NCBI RefSeq assembly: GCF_004402535.1
Contig: NZ_SOEY01000006.1
Location: forward strand, 124,001-188,000
Source: Cryobacterium glaciale
GTDB lineage: Bacteria > Actinomycetota > Actinomycetes > Actinomycetales > Microbacteriaceae
Direction of reading: 5' to 3'
Length of the DNA: 64,000 nucleotides
In this document: positions 58,981 through 64,000 of the stretch, piece after piece
How the letters are laid out: each line of letters begins with the position of its first letter
Position numbering within the stretch: the stretch's first letter is position 1
Position numbers and translations under genes: made by a program
Notes under the pieces: generated by a model
Databases searched by the model: none
What the model was told of the DNA's origin: nothing
The model's input: only the letters and a program-made list of their open reading frames with translations

Positions 58981-61239
58981 TTAGTCGAAAGCCCGCTTGA
59001 TCTCGGCCAAAAGGGCCTCGCGGTTGAAGTCGGGCTTCTTCATCGCGACCACGGGCTGCCCGGGGTCGCTGTCGATGGTGTCTTGCTCCTCGTTCGTGAG
59101 CTGCCCAGACGACATGGCCAGAACGGGGATGTGCTTTGTCGCGGCATGTTCCTGAAGCGCGCGCACGATTTTGAAGCCGGCGAGTTCTTCCATCATGAGG
59201 TTGATCAGGACTAGGTCAGGTTTCAGCGTGAGCGCGTTGTTGATCGCCTCTGCACCGGTTGATGCCGATTGGACCCGATAGGCCGGTTGCTCGAGGTACG
59301 AATAGACTTGGTCGATGGTTGCCAGGTCGTCGTCAACGACGAGGATGCAGCGGGTGTGTGCCGGGTCAGGGCGCAGCTCCAACAGAGTGAGGGAATGCTG
59401 CAGGTCGGCACGCCGCAGTGGCTTCTCCAGCACGGCGGAAGCACCCCGATTCAGTGCCATGCTCATGTCGGCGAGACCCGCGATGACCACCACGGGGATG
59501 GACGCCAACTCGGGTGAATCATGCAGCTTGACCAGAAACTTCCAGCCGTCCATTCCGGGCAGTTGCACATCGAGGGTGATCAGGTTGATCGGTGTGCGGC
59601 GCGCCAACTCCAGCGCAACCTCGCCGCTCTGAGCGGCAATCACCCGGAACCCCTCGGCCTCTAGCAACAGCCGCACGAGTTTCGCGGACTTCTCGTCGTC
59701 TTCAACAACGAGTGCGACGGATGTTTCGCTCGGCTCGATCACGCTGGCAACGTCTTCGCCGAGGCCCTGCAGGTCAACATCGGAGTCCCGGTTAGCCGCG
59801 GTGATGAGTTCTTGCGATGCGTGTTCCAGCAGTGCGTCGCCCGTTCTGCCGTCGGCTTGAAGCGGTCCGTGCGCCTCGGATTCGGACGATTCCGCGGTGC
59901 TCGATACGGTGGGGACAGGCGCCTCGGCGGCGGCGGGCGTCTCAAGAGCGCGGCGTGGCAGCCACACGGCGAAAGTCGCGCCTTCGCCCAGGGCGCCCTG
60001 GACCCCGAGAGTGCCGTCCTGCAGCTCGACCAGCAGTTTGACCATGGCCAAGCCGATGCCATTTCCAATGGACTTCCAGCTGGAATTGGATTCTCCGTGG
60101 CGCAGTGGGCGGAAGACAGTTGGCAGGTCTTCGACCGATAGGCCTACCCCGTGGTCCGCTACCCGGATTTCCAGGAATTCCTTGTAATCGCTGGGGGGAA
60201 TGGGGAAAGACCAGTGCGGTCGGGTACCATCAAATTCACCCACGGCGCTGAGGTCGACGATTCGCGCACTGACTTTCACGTCACCGCCGGTACTCGCGAC
60301 GGTCGCATTAGACAGCATGACGGCCAGAATCTGCTGCACGTTTGAAGCATCGACGGGGAACAACCCCACCCCATCGGAAACGTCAACCGTCATCGAGATC
60401 TTGGGTTCTCCGGACTGATCTACCGCCGTAGCGCTGGCAGCCAGAAGGCCGCAAACGTCCACGTCTTGAAAGTCGAAGTCGACCAGTCCCGTCTCCACTT
60501 TGGACATGCCAATGAGATCGCTGAGTAGCGACTGGAGATGTTTGCTGTCCGAGCAGATGACATCGACGCGCTGCTGTTGGGCCTCGCTCAACGCACCGTC
60601 AACGCCGGTTCGCAGGGCTTCGGACGACTCCACCACCGCCCGCAAGGGGGTGAGCAGATCAACTTTTGCACGCGCGACGTACTCGGCCCGAGCAATTTTC
60701 GCCTGCTCGAGCTTGAGGTTCCTCTCGACGAGTGCGCGTTCCAATCGTTTGCTCTCGGTCACGTCCCTGGCTGCAGCGAAGACCCCGCGCACCATTCGCT
60801 CGCGATCGCGCAGGGTCGCCGCGTTGTAGGACATGACCGTCTCGGTGCCGTCGAGGGACCGCACGGTCAACTCAAAGTCGTTGATTCGGTCTTGGGTCAA
60901 CACCCGAGCGATGGCGGCGTCGGCGCGGGCCGGATCCGTGAAAAAGTTGCGGCACGGAGCGCCGATCAATTCATCGCGAGTGCGGCCGGTCAGGTCGACC
61001 ATCTGCTGATTGACGTCCACGATGATGCCCTTGGTATCGGTCGTCATCAGCGCATCGATACTCGATTCGATCAGCGACCGAGTGTAGAACTGCTGGTCGT
61101 GCAGTCGTCGATTGAGGACCTCAATCGCCAGGGAACCGGCGCCGCCATCGAGCGGCGCGTCGCCCCCATCGGAGGCAACCGACTCAGAATCGTACCCAAC
61201 CCTTGTGTCGACGTTGTCCGGGGGACGAAAACTGTTCAT
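58981..61239 (-). CDS. Hybrid sensor-kinase-like protein with degenerate phosphorylation sites
   Basis: 752 residues: PAS/PAC (about 48-165), dimerisation-helix region (about 175-250), HATPase_c (about 270-430, with N-box LSNATVAS, G1 ADHGVGLS and G2 GNGIGLAMVK), receiver 1 (about 508-622) and receiver 2 (about 630-750). Where the H-box should read SHELRTPL this protein has AKVDLLTPL, so Val193 replaces the phosphoacceptor His. Receiver 1 keeps its Asp557 (LITLDVQLPGMDG) and Lys in LEKPL. Receiver 2 keeps the acidic DDD pocket but has Asn680 where the Asp should be (LVLINLMMEE). No membrane helix, so it is cytoplasmic. It may bind ATP and be phosphorylated by another kinase at receiver 1 only. 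Confidence 0.88.
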   Translation of the reverse strand: MNSFRPPDNVDTRVGYDSESVASDGGDAPLDGGAGSLAIEVLNRRLHDQQFYTRSLIESSIDALMTTDTKGIIVDVNQQMVDLTGRTRDELIGAPCRNFFTDPARADAAIARVLTQDRINDFELTVRSLDGTETVMSYNAATLRDRERMVRGVFAAARDVTESKRLERALVERNLKLEQAKIARAEYVARAKVDLLTPLRAVVESSEALRTGVDGALSEAQQQRVDVICSDSKHLQSLLSDLIGMSKVETGLVDFDFQDVDVCGLLAASATAVDQSGEPKISMTVDVSDGVGLFPVDASNVQQILAVMLSNATVASTGGDVKVSARIVDLSAVGEFDGTRPHWSFPIPPSDYKEFLEIRVADHGVGLSVEDLPTVFRPLRHGESNSSWKSIGNGIGLAMVKLLVELQDGTLGVQGALGEGATFAVWLPRRALETPAAAEAPVPTVSSTAESSESEAHGPLQADGRTGDALLEHASQELITAANRDSDVDLQGLGEDVASVIEPSETSVALVVEDDEKSAKLVRLLLEAEGFRVIAAQSGEVALELARRTPINLITLDVQLPGMDGWKFLVKLHDSPELASIPVVVIAGLADMSMALNRGASAVLEKPLRRADLQHSLTLLELRPDPAHTRCILVVDDDLATIDQVYSYLEQPAYRVQSASTGAEAINNALTLKPDLVLINLMMEELAGFKIVRALQEHAATKHIPVLAMSSGQLTNEEQDTIDSDPGQPVVAMKKPDFNREALLAEIKRAFD

Positions 61240-61450
61240 AAAACTCTCCGATGGGGCTGTAGAACTGTCGTGCAGCGTAATATTCCAGCCAGGAACAGGT
61301 TGTAACCGGCGGAAAACCGCATACGTTCGGCAATCTTGTGAATGCCGGAACGCAATCGATAAAAGGATATTTCCTCACTATCAGGTATATCACGAACGTT
61401 TCCGTGTCTCATGAAAGTCACCAGCGGCGAAACGGCCCGGTTAAAACACG

Positions 61451-61480
61451 GCGGGCCGCATCCAGAAGGATGCGGCCCGC
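61451..61480 (-). terminator. rpsA terminator
   Basis: A 13-bp perfect stem GCGGGCCGCATCC (61451-61463) with its complement at 61468-61480 and an AGAA loop; the minus-strand continuation has TTTT. It begins 26 nt after the rpsA stop. The remaining 211 nt up to the kinase start are relatively AT-rich and hold no gene; they must contain the kinase promoter. Confidence 0.9.
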
Positions 61481-61505
61481 TTTGTGCTGTGGTGAGACCG
61501 TCGGG

Positions 61506-62960
61506 CTAGTTGCCGCCGGACAGCTTCTCGCGGAGAGCCGCGAGTGCTTCGTCGTCGGCGAGGGTGCCGGCGCCAGCCGACTCGCTCGAGAAGGCCGATC
61601 CGGCCGGTGCGACGTCGCTGGGGGCAGCGATCTCGTCGTTCGCGGTTGAAACCTGCTTCTTGTGGGCTTCCCAACGCGCCTGGGCTGCAGCGTAGTCCTG
61701 CTCCCACTTTTCGCGCTGCTCGTCGAAGCCTTCGCGCCACTCGTTGGTCTCGGAGTCGAAGCCTTCGGGGTACTTGTACTGGCCCTTGTCGTCGTACTCG
61801 GTGAGCATTCCGTAGAGCGCCGGGTCGAACTCGGTGCCGTCGGGGTCGACGCCATCGTTGGCCTGCTTGAGGCTCAACGAAATGCGGCGACGCTCGAGGT
61901 CGATGTCGATGACCTTGACGAAGACCTCGTCGCCGACCGAGACAACCTGCTCTGCGAGCTCGACGTGCTTGCCGGAGAGCTCGCTGATGTGCACGAGGCC
62001 CTCGATGCCCTCGGCAACGCGAACGAACGCACCGAACGGGACGAGCTTGGTGACCTTACCCGGTGCAACCTGGCCAATGGCGTGGGTGCGGGCGAAGACC
62101 TGCCACGGGTCTTCCTGCGTCGCCTTGAGCGACAGGGAGACACGCTCCCGGTCGAGGTCAACTTCGAGGATCTCGACGGTGACTTCCTGGCCAACTTCAA
62201 CAACCTCGCTGGCGTGCTCAATGTGCTTCCAGCTGAGCTCGGAAACGTGAACCAGACCATCGACGCCGCCGAGGTCGACGAACGCACCGAAGTTGACGAT
62301 CGAGGAGACGACGCCCTTGCGAACCTGTCCCTTCTGGAGGTTGTTGAGGAACGTGGTGCGGCTTTCGCTCTGCGTCTGCTCGAGCAGGGCGCGACGCGAG
62401 AGCACAACGTTGTTGCGGTTCTTGTCGAGCTCGAGGATCTTCGCTTCGATCTCCTGGCCCAGGTACGGGGTCAGGTCGCGAACGCGACGAAGCTCGATGA
62501 GCGAGGCCGGCAGGAAGCCGCGCAGGCCGATGTCGACGATGAGTCCACCCTTGACGACCTCGATGACCGAACCGGTGACAACACCGTCGGACTCCTTGAT
62601 CTTCTCCACGTCGCCCCATGCACGCTCGTACTGAGCGCGCTTCTTGGACAGGATGAGGCGGCCTTCTTTGTCTTCCTTCTGAAGAACGAGGGCCTCGACC
62701 AGGTCGCCGACCTTGACAACCTCAGAGGGGTCAACGTCGTGCTTGATGGAAAGTTCGCGGGAGGGAATGACACCCTCAGTCTTGTACCCAACGTCGAGGA
62801 GGACCTCGTCGCGGTCGATCTTCACAACGGTGCCCTCGATGAGGTCTCCGTCGTTGAAGAATTTCAGAGTCTTTTCGACCGCGGCAAGAAAGTCTTCAGC
62901 AGATCCAATGTCGTTGATGGCGACCTGCTTGGGTGCCCGTTCGGTCGTTGCGATTGTCAT
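61506..62960 (-). CDS. rpsA: 30S ribosomal protein S1
   Basis: 484-residue ribosomal protein that brings mRNA to the 30S subunit. Four S1 RNA-binding domains are visible (about 33-105, 118-190, 205-277 and 290-365): GDLIEGTVVKIDRDEVLLDV, GSVIEVVKGGLIVDIGLRGF, SIVNFGAFVDLGGVDGLVHV and LVPFGAFVRVAEGIEGLVHI. The C-terminal tail is acidic and Ala/Glu-rich. The four-domain form is usual for high-GC Gram-positives. ATG 62960 is chosen; longer in-frame starts are unconserved. Confidence 0.97.
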   Translation of the reverse strand: MTIATTERAPKQVAINDIGSAEDFLAAVEKTLKFFNDGDLIEGTVVKIDRDEVLLDVGYKTEGVIPSRELSIKHDVDPSEVVKVGDLVEALVLQKEDKEGRLILSKKRAQYERAWGDVEKIKESDGVVTGSVIEVVKGGLIVDIGLRGFLPASLIELRRVRDLTPYLGQEIEAKILELDKNRNNVVLSRRALLEQTQSESRTTFLNNLQKGQVRKGVVSSIVNFGAFVDLGGVDGLVHVSELSWKHIEHASEVVEVGQEVTVEILEVDLDRERVSLSLKATQEDPWQVFARTHAIGQVAPGKVTKLVPFGAFVRVAEGIEGLVHISELSGKHVELAEQVVSVGDEVFVKVIDIDLERRRISLSLKQANDGVDPDGTEFDPALYGMLTEYDDKGQYKYPEGFDSETNEWREGFDEQREKWEQDYAAAQARWEAHKKQVSTANDEIAAPSDVAPAGSAFSSESAGAGTLADDEALAALREKLSGGN

Positions 62961-63100
62961 GTAGTAGTTGCTCCAGGATGGACATAGTCGGGCCACACAC
63001 GAAAATAGTTCGGGTGTTTTGGATGCTCCGCGGTACAGAACGACCGTGAAACGCTCCGCGCATGGCAGCGGATAAGGCGTCACAAATGTGACACTCCATA

Positions 63101-64000
63101 CTAGCTACCCGGGGAGATGAGGGGCAACTCGAGATCCAGCTGCCCGCAGTCGGTTCTACGGAACGACCAGGATACGCCCGGCGGCACCACGCTCGGCATG
63201 GTGGAGCAGTGGTACAGCCAGATGCCGGACCGCGTCGCGGTGAAGGAATACTTGAGGGTCTCGCCCGGCTCGATCGTGCGCATCGGGCCGTCGGGGGCGA
63301 GGGCGCCACCAGCCAGCCGAGCGCCCCAACGCTGAACGCCAGCCAGGCTATCGAAGCGGCCAGGCTCCACCCGGCGAACGTGGTCGGCGGCGCCTGGCCG
63401 GCCTGACGCACAGCCTCGCGCACGACCGGCATGAGGCCGAGCAGGTAGAGCAGGGCGCCCGCTCCGACCCCGAGCGGCAGGCCGGCCAGGCTGGCACCGG
63501 CGGCGACGACCACGCCGGCCGCGAGCACTCCCACGGCGAGGCTCGCGGCGGCGGCCACGTAGTAGCGCACGAGCGAGCCGAAGCGGGTGGGTTTGGCCCG
63601 GCGCAGCTGGCCGCCGAGGAGAACCGCGTGCAGCACCGCGACCGCGCCGACAATTATGCCGCCAACGAGCACCACGGCAAACAGGTCGACGGTCATGCCG
63701 ACCAGCACGAGAATCGCCCCGACGGTGTGCCCGGCCAGGCGAATGATCAGCGACCGGCGCCCACTGAGGGCCGGCCGCCGCACCAGGGTGTCGGCGAAAT
63801 GCTGGCTCCAGATGAGGATCGCAGTGCTGACGGCGCCGAGCAGCAGAAGATGCACCATGAGCCAGTTGGCTCCCAGAAGGCCCTAATGCGCCAATACGAC
63901 GACGCCGAGCACGGCAAGCCAGCCGACGACCACTGCGTTGGTCTGCAGGCACCTGGTACCTGCAGACCACTGCGTTGGTCTGCAGGTACCAGGTGCGGCG
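63101..64000 (-). pseudogene. Collapsed membrane-anchored multicopper oxidase gene (continues past window edge)
   Basis: Reading on the minus strand: TNAVVVGWLAVLGVVVLAH, an in-frame TAG (about 63882), then WLMVHLLLLGAVSTAILIWS QHFADTL and about five further membrane helices to SIAWLAFSVGALGWLV. This is the N-terminal membrane region of actinobacterial copper oxidases/NirK-like proteins. Near 63295 the frame changes and only a late cupredoxin scrap remains: PDGPMRTIEPGETLKYSF and SGIWLYHCSTMP with the type-1 copper HC pair, ending at 63101. The bulk of the cupredoxin domains is missing. An inverted duplication (63929-63996) interrupts the 5' part as well. Confidence 0.72.
63929..63996. repeat. 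Inverted/direct duplication at window edge
   Basis: A 21-nt direct repeat (63929-63949 and 63966-63986; ACCACTGCGTTGGTCTGCAG plus G) is interleaved with a 17-nt exact inverted repeat (63949-63965 versus 63980-63996). The pattern looks like a template-switch (snap-back) event, or a chimeric read end. Confidence 0.85.

Overview
The window is high-GC DNA from an actinobacterium. WhiA, RbpA, OpcA, a type-B L31 protein, a MshA-like glycosyltransferase, a GlgM-type glycogen synthase and paired GAF-ANTAR regulators all point to Actinomycetota. Gene order (uvrB-coaE-rpsA; rbpA-secG-tpiA-pgk-gap-whiA-rapZ-uvrC-uvrA; sufBDC next to ctaA/ctaB-tkt-tal-pgi-zwf-opcA-pgl) fits Micrococcales, most likely Microbacteriaceae. 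The genus cannot be fixed from the sequence alone. I saw no rRNA, tRNA or CRISPR array.

Layout. 1-7.4 kb: partial DEAD/DEAH helicase, SGNH hydrolase, D-Ala-D-Ala carboxypeptidase, SpoU methyltransferase, sirtuin, histidine phosphatase, GT4 glycosyltransferase and alpha/beta hydrolase. 7.5-16 kb: trehalose synthase, two GAF-ANTAR regulators, a DnaQ-like exonuclease, rpmE2, a lone ABC ATPase, the divergent glgM/glgC pair and serB; treS, glgC and glgM are parts of the trehalose/maltose-1-phosphate/glycogen network. 16-22 kb: fabG, a three-gene overlapping operon ending in SURF1, a MshA-like transferase, an ABC-F ATPase and a TetR regulator. 22.1-24.4 kb: a gene graveyard with a broken DUF222/HNH gene, an IS630 transposase scrap and gutted remains of a bacterial hen1-pnkp RNA-repair cassette. 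24.4-31.5 kb: SUF iron-sulfur operon (sufB-sufD-Rieske-sufC-sufT) divergent from heme A synthase ctaA, then ctaB. 31.9-40.2 kb: contiguous pentose-phosphate/upper glycolysis block tkt-tal-pgi-zwf-opcA-pgl. 40.3-51.9 kb, mostly minus strand: rbpA, secG, tpiA-pgk-gap, sod, whiA, rapZ, uvrC, uvrA. 52-55.7 kb: padR with a collapsed ABC ATPase, then an SsuABC-like import operon lying between two 70-nt intergenic repeats. 55.8-63 kb: uvrB, coaE, a decayed SnoaL-like gene, a large hybrid-kinase-like protein without its phosphoacceptor histidine, and rpsA. 63.1-64 kb: a collapsed membrane-anchored multicopper oxidase gene, with an inverted duplication at the window edge.

The core genes look intact and housekeeping. 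The unusual part is the decay: at least five unrelated genes have lost their middle while both termini remain recognisable. The best candidates for a second look are the hen1-pnkp ruin, the paired 70-nt repeats flanking the transporter operon, the kinase with Val in place of the H-box His, and an over-represented GCATCCG/CGGATGC word across the window.
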